Origin: Isoetes taiwanensis
Taxonomy: Eukaryota; Streptophyta; Lycopodiopsida; Isoetales; Isoetaceae
DNA: 64,000 bases
Assembly (NCBI GenBank): GCA_021234155.1
Contig: JAJEKV010000050.1
Location: 2,925,842 to 2,989,841, forward strand
Direction: 5' to 3'
The notes below the pieces were generated by a model. The model did not search any database. It was not told the DNA's origin and saw only the letters and a program-made list of their open reading frames with translations. The position numbers were made by a program, and so were the translations under genes. Positions 23,067 to 31,932 of the stretch are shown piece after piece (within the stretch, counting starts at the first letter, position 1; every line of letters begins with the position of its first letter).

Positions 23067-24315
23067 CTATTCTTGGAATCGTCGGAAGGATGGATTATCC
23101 TCAAGGAACTTCTTAACCTGGGTCGTTCCTACCGAGCGTCCCAAGTTTCTGAGGATGTTCGTTGGTGTCCCATGCAATTTTGTCACCAAGTCTTCTACCT
23201 GGGGTCGGAAGTGTAGGCCGCATCCCGCTAATCTTCCCGTCGTTTGTTGACTCTTCGTCGAGTCGGGCAGCTCTATGTCTTCCCGCATATTCATCAACGG
23301 GAATCTCCGTCAGGTTTCTGTGGTCCCTTATTGTTGATGTGGTTCGGGTCAGGTCGATCTTGCCCCTTCTCTGAACATCTGTGGGAGCTGGTGTCGAAGA
23401 ACTTGGCATCAAAATATTCATGGTCTTGCCACGGATCCCCATCCATTTTTGGATGGCGTAGAATTCTTTTTCGGACGGCAGATCTCGAGCTTCATCATTT
23501 GCCGGATGCTGCTGTATGCTTGAATATTTGAAGTCGACTCCCCGGTGTAGGTGTCGGCTTCTCTTACATGGATTGGGAAGTCGGAAGCCTCCCGATCGAT
23601 GAAGTCATCCAGATCTGGTTGTTGCCGCAGAAGGTACAGCAACTCATCAAGTTTGTACTCCCTGGCTCTGCATTCGGGGAGGTTCTGGATGTCACTTAGG
23701 AGCAGGTACTCCTGGCCGTTGATGATGATGGAGGCTAGGCTTGTGATACCTAGCCCAAGCGGGGGAGCGATCTTGTGGGTCTGCAGGTCCCGTTCAAACA
23801 AGGGTATTTCCTGCTCCGCTAGCTGCCGCTCCTGGTCGGGGTCGAGCTCGACGTAGTCTTCGTCGTCGGAGTCGAGCTCCTCGTCTTCGGCGCTTCCTTC
23901 TTGCTCCGCTTGATATTGCAAGAGGAGCTGACCTTCTGCTGAAGAGGCTAAGGGGTCTACATCCATGGCAGGGATAGAGGGTTCCCCGATTGGGTTCTGA
24001 GCACGGTGACCCTATTAGCTGTCATGACCATGTAATCTGGCAACCTAGCAACTTTGTTGTTCAGATATTTGGCAATGTTGGGGACATCACTTAAGGCTGC
24101 TTGGGAACAAAATATCTTGTGCAAGGGGGAAGCTGTACTAAGGATGGTCCTACCCTCGCCTGGAACTCAGTCATGACTTCCATATAGGATGGGGTTGCCT
24201 GCAAGGTGGCTTGGATGTCTATCTCCTTCTGGAAAACTTGGAAAATAGCATTGGTATCTGCTTCAGCTACATGGGTACTGGTGTTGTACCATCGCCTGAA
24301 GTCTGTAGTTGCCAT
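23067..24315 (-). pseudogene. Unrecognised gene B of the palindrome-flanked pair, frameshifted
   Basis: ATG at 24315-24313 lies about 112 bp downstream of a strong TATA box (24426-24437). The first frame (MATTDFRRWYNTSTHVAEAD...) ends at 24091; coherent sequence resumes in shifted frames (SDVPNIAKYLNNKVARLPDY; then from 23966 an acidic stretch EDEELDSDDEDYVELD, and IIINGQEYLLLSDIQNLPE, DELLYLLRQQPDLDDF). It finishes as RSVGTTQVKKFLEDNPSF with a stop near 23067. The original protein was perhaps about 400 residues. I recognise no family. It could be an accessory retroelement protein, since it lacks RT, protease or zinc-knuckle motifs. At least three frame breaks make this copy nonfunctional. 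Confidence 0.6.
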
Positions 24316-24425
24316 TGATCTTGAGTGACTGGGACTATCAAACAGCTCCTAAAGCGCCTAAGGGGTTAGGAAAATCCCCTAAAAGCTGGGAGCAAACCTG
24401 TAGGATGCTAAGTGAGATATGGGGG

Positions 24426-24437
24426 CCTATTTATAGG
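24426..24437 (-). promoter_or_regulatory. TATA box of gene B, with adjacent telobox
   Basis: CCTATAAATAGG on the minus strand, 112 bp before the ATG, is a textbook plant TATA box. A telobox-like AAAACCCTAA (plus-strand reading) lies just upstream of it at about 24446-24455. Confidence 0.6.
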
Positions 24438-24629
24438 AAAAAGGGAAAACCCTAATTTTTGGATAACTTGGAAAAATCTTGAGGTTGGGCAAATCTCACC
24501 TATTTTGAGGTCAAAATGGGGATTGGAAAGTTAATTTGAGGGTTTGAGCATGAATAACTATCTAATGAACCTATTGCAACAAATTTGAGGTCAATTGGAG
24601 GTGGCATGAAAGAGATAATGCTGGAAATA

Positions 24630-24692
24630 CTCACGGTGTGCACTAGAAGGCTGACCTAAAATTTAGGTCGAGGTCCTGGCGCATACCGTGAG
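24630..24692. repeat. Palindromic repeat P1
   Basis: Outer arms CTCACGGTGTGC and GCGCATACCGTGAG enclose a perfect inner palindrome GACCTAAA-A-TTTAGGTC (24653-24669). It is one of four copies; it sits about 190 bp upstream of the TATA box of gene B. Confidence 0.9.
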
Positions 24693-24832
24693 CAATTTGG
24701 CCCTAATTGGTCAAGACTTATCTAAACAAGATGAACTAAGGGTCAAAACATAATGGTCTCACCGAGATATGCAAGATCGACCCCTTACTTGAGCAGTTTG
24801 GAGATGTTTAAGACCACTTTTGATGTGATTTA

Positions 24833-24895
24833 CTCACGGTGTGCGCCTGGGGCCTAACCTAAAGTTTAGGTCGATGCTCTGGCACATACCGTGAG
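24833..24895. repeat. Palindromic repeat P2
   Basis: Same organisation as P1: CTCACGGTGTGCGCC, inner AACCTAAA-G-TTTAGGTC, and GGCACATACCGTGAG. It starts 203 bp from P1. The sequence between P1 and P2 does not resemble that between P3 and P4. Confidence 0.9.
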
Positions 24896-25019
24896 TAACT
24901 CCTCACTTTTTGGCCATATGATGTCCACTTTAACTAAAACAAGAGGCAATTATTGCTAATTCAACCTAATTAACAACATTTATGTACTTAGAATTTACTC
25001 AAAACAACTTTTTATTAAC

Positions 25020-25038
25020 AAAATTTATTATTTACAAA
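25020..25038 (-). terminator. Poly(A) signals downstream of gene A
   Basis: Two AATAAA hexamers on the minus strand (25020-25025 and 25033-25038) lie about 150 bp past the stop codon of gene A and just before the P2 palindrome, closing that transcription unit. Confidence 0.5.
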
Positions 25039-25177
25039 GTTTTATCTTTCTCCTTTAATATAACTAGCTAATTGCATGTCCTTAGTCATTAGAGTCACTC
25101 TCTTGGCATGCATAGTGCACGCTGTCGAGTCTTTAAAATCTTGACCAAAGACATTCACTTCTTGCAAGGCTAAACAT

Positions 25178-26228
25178 CTACTTCATCACCCTCATGCTCG
25201 TCGTCGTAATTCTTGTACTACTTCCTTCACGAGCCCGACGAAGGCGATGCGGTGAGGGATGAGGAAGCCGTAACTTCGCTGAAAATGTCGGATCTCCCGG
25301 GCTGCTTGTGACAGTTTCGATCCGGCTTTCCTGGCTTTTGGCTTCTTGGGAGGAGTAGGCTTCTCTAGAGGTGGCTTGAGCCTTTGCTTCTTGGATGGCA
25401 GATCCTCGCCGATACTTTACCTTATTCGCCTGATAGTAGGAGTTGTAGGCCTCCCACTTCTTCATGAACTCCTGGTATGCCTTTAGCTTCTTCTGGTAGA
25501 CCCTGCGATGGTCTACCACATAAGACTCCCGGGCAGGTCGGGGTGGCTTCTTAGGATCTTTCTCTTTCTCCCACGTGGGGTAGGGTGGGGCTTTGTACCC
25601 TTTGATCCTTGTTCGTCCCATCACAGTGTGTCGATGCAAATACGTTGGCTTGGAGGAGCTCCCTACTTCTTGGTTAGGATTGTAATCTTCGTCATCAGAG
25701 TCGTCCAAGGATAGGGGCTGGTCGGTGACCGTTAGATTGATAACGATCTTTACGTTGGGTGTCTTCTTCATCTTCCTCTTGAGCTCCTCCTTGTCTTTGC
25801 CCTTGAGTTTCTTCTTTGCTTCTGCCTCCTTTGCCTCCTTTTCTTCTCTTTTCCTCTTCTTCTCGGCCTTTCTCTTCTCGCGGCGTCGTGCCTTCGTCTC
25901 GTGCATTTTGATGCAGGCCTCGAGCTCTTCTTCTAAGGTCAGCTCGGGAGTGGGCTCCCTCTGTTCCTCCTGTCCTTTGGCCACCTGCTCCCGTTCCGCC
26001 CTTTCTCATTCTTGTTTTTCCTTTTCCGTTTGCTCGAACACTCTTTGAATTTCATCATCCTCTGATCCAATGTCTGCTTCTCCGTCCACCTGCGGGTTGA
26101 TGCCGTCAACCAGCTCGTTTAGTGATCCTTGCTCGGATCCCTCCTCCTGTATGTATGCGCCTCTTATCTTGGGCACTAGGCGTTTCACCTGGTCGATACT
26201 TCCGAGCAGTTTGTTTGGTGCGCGCCAT
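25178..26228 (-). pseudogene. Gene A: protein with exact histone H3 N-terminal tail (H3 mimic), broken
   Basis: ATG at 26228-26226 opens MARTKQTARKYRPGE: initiator Met plus H3 residues 1-9 (Lys4 and Lys9 included), diverging at Ser10 (Tyr). There is no histone fold. The long coherent frame lies one base on and runs to 25178: an acidic region (GSEDDEIQRVFEQ), then a Lys/Glu helix (TKARRREKRKAEKKRKREEK), an acidic SLDDSDDEDYNPNQE, and a basic-aromatic segment (KDPKKPPRPARESYVV...KLKAYQEFMKKWEAYNSYY) faintly like an HMG box. One frameshift after the tail and one in-frame TGA (26006-26008) break this copy. A TATA box lies 102 bp upstream; poly(A) signals lie downstream. A nuclear, chromatin-interacting role is inferred from the tail and charge pattern; the family is not recognised. 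Confidence 0.75.
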
Positions 26229-26328
26229 ATCTTACTTCACGTCAATCGGAGCTCTGGCGCCCAAAAATCGCCTCGAAATGCGGAGCTAACTTCTAAACAG
26301 GAAGTCTACAAATGAGAGGGGTTTAGGT

Positions 26329-26338
26329 CTATTTATAG
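26329..26338 (-). promoter_or_regulatory. TATA box of gene A
   Basis: CTATAAATAG on the minus strand, 102 bp upstream of the ATG of the H3-mimic frame. The spacing to the start codon nearly equals that of gene B (112 bp). Confidence 0.6.
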
Positions 26339-26442
26339 TTTGGGCAAATTTTAGGTCAAATTCTAAGTTACTCATTTTCATGTGTCAAAGCATCTATTAA
26401 CTTAAAACATGTACTTTCTTTAGAGTTTTCTAAGCAATTTTA

Positions 26443-26505
26443 CTCATGGTGTGCGCTAGGGGGCTGATCTAATATTTAGATCAAGGCTCTGGCACATACC
26501 GTGAG
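26443..26505. repeat. Palindromic repeat P3
   Basis: CTCATGGTGTGCGC, inner GATCTAATATTTAGATC (26466-26482), and GGCACATACCGTGAG. It lies about 105 bp upstream of the gene A TATA box. The left arm has CATGG where P1/P2 have CACGG, a C-to-T change at a CpG. Confidence 0.9.
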
Positions 26506-26655
26506 CACTTTTGCATTTTAGACTACAATTTTATAACTTCTAGACATATTCCTAGGGGTGTGATATACAAATCTAACTAAACTTTACCTTAAAACTCGAT
26601 CCAGCATATTATCTTGTTCGAATTCTTCAAGTTTCAAGGTGATTATGTCCAGTTA

Positions 26656-26725
26656 CTCATGGTGTGCGACTGGGGACTGGGGCTCAATCTAAAATTTAGG
26701 TTGATGCTCTGGCGCATACCGTGAG
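26656..26725. repeat. Palindromic repeat P4
   Basis: CTCATGGTGTGCG, a slightly longer spacer, inner AATCTAAA-A-TTTAGGTT, and GGCGCATACCGTGAG. It starts 213 bp from P3, close to the 203-bp spacing of P1/P2. Confidence 0.9.
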
Positions 26726-26922
26726 CAATTTCTATACTTAGATCAAGATTTAGTTCAACTTTTTAGTTTACTTGGTTTCCAATTCTTCTAACTGTTACTA
26801 GCTTAGCATATACTACAAAAAATGAGAAAAAGTTTTTCCCACTTTCTCGAGGTTTGAAAATCCTACTAAGTTAGTACTATTGGGAGCATGGCCAGTGCTT
26901 TGCTCTTGGTCTCAAAGAACAT

Positions 26923-26934
26923 TGCTCTGATACC
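26923..26934 (-). promoter_or_regulatory. Primer-binding site for initiator-Met tRNA
   Basis: TGGTATCAGAGC on the minus strand is the standard plant retrotransposon primer-binding site complementary to the 3' end of tRNA-iMet. It begins one base after the LTR border at 26936. Confidence 0.85.
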
Positions 26935-26935
26935 A

Positions 26936-28380
26936 CTGTGACGTCCCCTACTCATATACGGTGCACTCACCGTATACAAACAAGAGTTCATCCCCCATAA
27001 CACCTCTATGTTGATACAAGGCCCTCCACATATCACTGCAACCTTGATGAGTTCCAGTGGGAAGAATGAAGGGGTCATTTTACCCTGTCTCCCTCAGGGC
27101 CTACCTAGCTGCGGAAGCGTAAACATACATGTAAGTACCAATACATCAACATCACATGACCATCACAAAGGATGGCTCACCACATATCTGCATAGACAAA
27201 GATCAGCACATCACATATGGAGATCCTACCCAAGGCTCAAACTCAAGGGGGATGACTGACGGTTTGGGCCTCCAGAAGTCATTGCAGACAGAATTCATGG
27301 CCCATGGATTTGGCTGGCATAAGAACATGGCTTAGGGTAGTCCACTCCATCCGCCCCTCCTGTGCACACTTTGTAGAGTAGGTTGAAAGATCTTGGGACC
27401 TGACTGTAGCCTGCCGGATGCATAGCCAAAGGGGTTACTCCTGGGTTTCATCTCCCCAGTTCCGATGGGGCAGGTAGGGATTGCTCCCACTAGAGGTTGG
27501 CATCTTCGACTCAAAGGTGACTAGAGGGCCACGCCTCGTTTCGGCCCGAACTCCATGGAAGGTGTACACCACCCCAAGAGTGTCGAACCCATGCAAAGCC
27601 CGCACGCAGTGGCAGAGCATTAGGCCTATTGCACTGTAGTCCCCGATAGACTTTACTACCAGAGGGACGTGATCATAAGTCAGGACATGAACCTCCTTGT
27701 AAGCCGGGTCGGCCCCTCCACCCACAACCGGTGTGGTTCTTGTACACTGAATTTAATAGTGCATTAAAAGAGGGCTAGCTAGGAGCATCAAACTACTAGG
27801 CTTTTTAAGGCCTCTACCCCCCTTCCCAATACAATGATTCCACAGAGATCATCATCACATACATATCATAGAAGAACTAAAAAATAAAATTTAATCTGAA
27901 TCACAGAGTTAGGTTCTTTAGTTATGGCTTGATGTCTAGAGGTCTAGATGGCTGCTATGGGCAATTCAATAGGCTAAACCTACTTACTCTATGTCTGGGA
28001 GGCGGATTAGACTATTGAATTGGCAAAATACCTGATCCCTGGCTTGCTCCTCCTGTGCGAGCAACTGGCGCCCATGCTGAACTGCTTGAAGATGAAGCTA
28101 GAAAGGGAAGAAGGCGATGAGCTAGGCGCTCGCATGTGACTTCGAAATCAAGATTGGCTCTTGGAGCAAGCAAAACGGAGCTCTAGAAGGCTGTGGACGA
28201 AAATGGAAAGTTAGGGTTCAGATGCTTTATAAGTTAGGGCTAGGGTTTCCCATTAGCCCTTGAGCATGTGGGATAAATGGGTGTGGCCCACTTGCCTATA
28301 TTAATTAAGTGGGCTAAAGTGTACACATGAATAAATGTGCACACACTTGCAAGTTGCCCCCTAGAGTGTTACTTGCTTAG
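26936..28380 (-). mobile_element. LTR (5' LTR of a minus-strand retroelement)
   Basis: The LTR border TGTGACGTCC starts at 26936, next to the primer-binding site. Close to the border is a perfect inverted repeat TATACGGTG/CACCGTATA (26955-26976), whose ACTCACCGTATAC half resembles the arms of palindromes P1-P4. A minus-strand TATAAAG at about 28228-28234 with telobox-like ACCCTA words nearby could be the U3 promoter. The outer border is not resolved; 28380 is where Helitron-like coding sequence takes over. No second LTR was found in the window, so the element is incomplete, or its 3' LTR has been lost. Confidence 0.6.
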
Positions 28381-28395
28381 CTAAATGTCCGCTGT

Positions 28396-30962
28396 ACCGC
28401 CGACGGGATGGCGTGTACTGCGGACGATGATCATACAATATACGCCCACGAGACCCATAATCTTGTCCGAACGTCCACGGCCTAGGTTGTGAAAGTGAGA
28501 TGTTTTGTTGTAAGAATGGTCAGCGTATCGTTCCAAAGTTACGAAGCTTCTGGCTAGAGCCGCTTTTTCGAGGAGAGGGGCATCTTTTGGCTTCACAAGG
28601 AGAAGCGGCAGGTTAATATCAATATATTGGACCCACAATACGAACCTTTGCAGTATCCATTGTTATTTCTTCATGGCACACTTGGCTGGTTTCCTTATAA
28701 TGAGCAGCATTTCTCACAACTTGATTGGTATAGGTCACGTTGATTACATGAAACGAGATTTCAGAAATTAGGCATTTAGTAGATATGTAGTCAAGATATG
28801 AAGAAGAGAAGTTAAATTACTTAGCAACCAATAGATACAGTAGAGGTAATAGAGATATGACGGATGATTTTGTTGATGACGATGAATTGGGTCAGTCACT
28901 TGTTATGCTACCGGCATCTTTCCTTGGGCTCAAGGCTTTAGTGCTTTCGGTTCAAATGGCGAGATGGTTTGGCGCTATGAGAGCTAAGAGGCGTTCGACA
29001 TTGTTTATAACAATGACTACTGAGATCCATGATGGCGAGGTAGAAGTGATGCTTAGGCCTAGCCAAACAACTGCTGAAATCCCAACTATAGTTGTGCGAG
29101 TGTTTCATGCCCGTTTGCAATTTTTGAAGAGATTGGTACAGTCATATTTTGGGCCACTTGCATATATGATGCATGTAATTGAGTTTCAAAAAAGAGGTCT
29201 CCCACATGCTCATATGATTGTCAAAACTGAACATGAGTTACCAGTTGAACTGATAGACCATTTAGTTTTGCCTGAGATGCCCCATGATGAGGAACTTGCA
29301 CATCTAGTCTGGAAATATATGATCCATCGACATTCTACACGCTGTCAGCAAAATGGTTCATGCAGCTGGAAGTATCCTCGACCTATATGTGAAGTGACTT
29401 ATGTGGATTCAAAGGGGTATGTTCAATATCGAAGACGTAGTGAGGAGGACATTTATGTTGTTCCGTATTCTCCTTTTCTTTTGAAAGAACTTGATTGTCA
29501 TGTGAATGTGGATATAGCAGCTACGGTTCAAATTTTCATGTATTTGTATACGTATATTTACAAGGGTTATGATAAGGTACAATATAAAATTGAAACTCGA
29601 TCACAGGACGGGTTTGAGATAGATGATTATGTAGCGGCGAGGTATGTATCGTCGACGGAGGCAGCATGGCGTTTATTTTGTTACCATATATCAGAAAAGT
29701 GCCCCGGTGTGAGGTGTCTTCCAGTGCAACTGGAGCAAAGGGGATGCGTACGATATAGAAGACGAAATACTGCATCATTACTTGACCACTATTTTTTGCG
29801 GCCAACTGTTGCAGAATTTGCACAATTAACATACATAGATTATTATGAACAATACTTAGTTTTACCCCTGCAGCAAGCAGGCAATGCTACTGGTGAATAT
29901 TTGGAGATAGCACAGTTGAGAATCGCTAGATGTGTAGTGCGCAAGCGAAGTAAGAGATAAGTCATTTGTAGAATAAGGTTGATCATGCCGCGTCAAGGTG
30001 AAGTTTTCTATCTTTGTCAGCTACTGTTACATTCGTCACCAAGAACATGGGAAGATCTAAAAATATACAATGGCCATAGGTATGAGACATATCAACAGAC
30101 TGTTGCTGCTATGGGTTTGTTGCAAGATACGTCAGAGCACATATTGACAATGCAGGAGGTTGTTTCATGTTTGTAGACATCAGCACAATTTCATTTTTTA
30201 TTTGTACAGCTTATACTTGATGGTGCTCGAGCTGTAGATTTGTGGGACCAGTTTCATACTCAGTTAGCTCTTGATTTTTCTATGGATTCAACCGAAGTCG
30301 TTGCGATACAACGAGCACTTATGTGTGTGGAGAATATATTGGTACAACATGGAACAACCGTAATTGCGTTTGGGTTGCCTGCAATAACTCTCGATTGTGA
30401 CTTGGTGCTAAAAGAGTTGCGAAAGTATTGGAATCATAGAAAGTATTTAGAGGAGGCGAGTGAAATGCGAGGCAAAATGAATAGTGATCAGGCCCGTGTT
30501 TGATCGTATTGCAATGATCATGCAGCAACCTGGAATTAAGGCTCCCATATTCATTTATGGAAAAGGAGGGGCAGGCAAGACTTTCCTTCTTAATGCGATA
30601 TGCCTTTTAATAAGAGGGCGCCAACGGATTGTGTTAACATGTGCAACAACAACTCTAGCGGGCTGGCTATATCCTGGAGGAAAAACTGCCCATTCACTAT
30701 TCCAAATCCCTGTAAACAAAAACAATATTGTTGTGCATTCATTAATTAATGTAGATTCTAAAAAAGCATCATTGCTTAGGGAAGCAGACATGTTTATTTG
30801 GGATGAGTTTGCTATGGCAAACAAGGCTGTTATAGAATCAGTAGATGTGCTCTTGTGAGAAATCTGCAATAATGATCATCCCTTTAGTGGAAAATGTTTT
30901 ATAGCAGCTGGGGATTTTAGACAAATAGCTCCTATTGTGGAGGGATCAGGAAAGCAAGCGAT
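28396..30962 (+). pseudogene. Helitron Rep/helicase, 5' part
   Basis: Reading across several frames: CCKNGQRIVPKL and DPQYEPLQYPLLFLHG (about 28490-28690) are the conserved N-terminal Helitron segments. FITMTTE and VIEFQKRGLPHAHMI (HUH two-His motif at about 29199-29213) belong to the Rep nuclease. GKGGAGKTFLLNAI (Walker A, about 30559-30582), IWDEFAMANK and AGDFRQIAPI belong to the PIF1-type helicase. The protein would nick and unwind DNA for rolling-circle transposition. Frameshifts, stops (including a TGA near 30856) and an LTR-element insertion at 30969 inactivate it. Continues at 37978. Confidence 0.88.
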
Positions 30963-30968
30963 AGTATA

Positions 30969-31674
30969 TGTTGACCGGGTTTTTGGCACCCGGTCAACAT
31001 GAAAGAAGAGAAAAGAAAGAGAACCATTGGAAGGGGGGGGGAGGGTCGATTATAAAGCCTAAATGTTGTAAAGGTCTAAGGCACCAAAAAATAAAAAAGG
31101 GCCTAGATCTAGTTTAAATTTACGGGCTTCTAAGATTTTTTAATGGTTAAAGAGGGGTACATTATCTAAGGCTAAGATGAAGAGGCAAGATCAAAGGTGG
31201 AGATTAAAAAAGGCAAAAATTAAAGGTTGAGATAAAGAGGCAAGATCAAGGGTGGAGATGAAGGGGTCGAAATTAAAGGTTGAGATGAAGAGGCAAGATC
31301 AAAGGTGGAGATTAAGAGGCAAAAATGAAAGGTCAAGATGAAAAGTAATTGTTTATAAAAGATTCTTGAGGAGCACGAGCTCCTCCTCTTGCCTTGCTCC
31401 AAGTTCTTGGGATGGTGGCAGCTCCTCCTTGAACTGGATCAATGGCCCCTCCATGGTTCAGAGACATGGAGGGACCTTCTTGTATTTGAAGTTTTGTGTT
31501 TATATGAATTTTCTTTTGGGCCCAAAGATATTCCATTCCAAGTTTTTCTTCAAATCTCTTATTCTACACTGATTTCATATTGCAAGCCTTTGATTTCATA
31601 TTGCAGCATCGAAGTGATCCTGATTTCTGCCTTTGAGGCCACCTGTTGGGGATTGTGGGAAAAATCCGCCAACA
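30969..31674. repeat. Left LTR
   Basis: 706 bp, TG...CA, direct repeat of 37283-37972. Internally it has repeated GGTTGAGATGAAGAGGCAAG-type units (about 31200-31330). What follows (GAATGGAGGTTCTACCGAGA) offers TGGAGGTTCTACC as a possible but unverified primer-binding site. Confidence 0.93.
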
Positions 31675-31932
31675 GAATGGAGGTTCTACCGAGATCTGAT
31701 GTTTCCCCAGATCATTTTGGTGCTGCAAATTTATTTGGAGCAGTCATTGTTTACAGATTTATTTGGAGCAGTCTTTGTTCATTTCGGGTTGCTTAAAGAT
31801 GCTTGAAGATGCTGCTTGTTCACTGCTTGTTGCTTGAAGATGCTGCAGAAAGAAATACTTCTTAAATATTTCGAAAGAAAGAAATCTTATTATGTCTATG
31901 GGAGGCCTCATGGGCCTATTAGACAAACATCA

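Noticed and set aside
25485-25620. A bona fide HMG box in gene A
   Set aside because: KDPKKPPRP and KKLKAYQEFMKKWE resemble parts of an HMG box, but the middle is too short for the three-helix fold; kept only as a faint likeness.
26184-26228. A real histone H3 gene
   Set aside because: Only Met plus residues 1-9 match; the sequence diverges at residue 10 and no histone-fold sequence follows in any frame.
27435-27725. 96-codon open frame on the minus strand inside the LTR
   Set aside because: It lies wholly within LTR sequence and has no recognisable domain.
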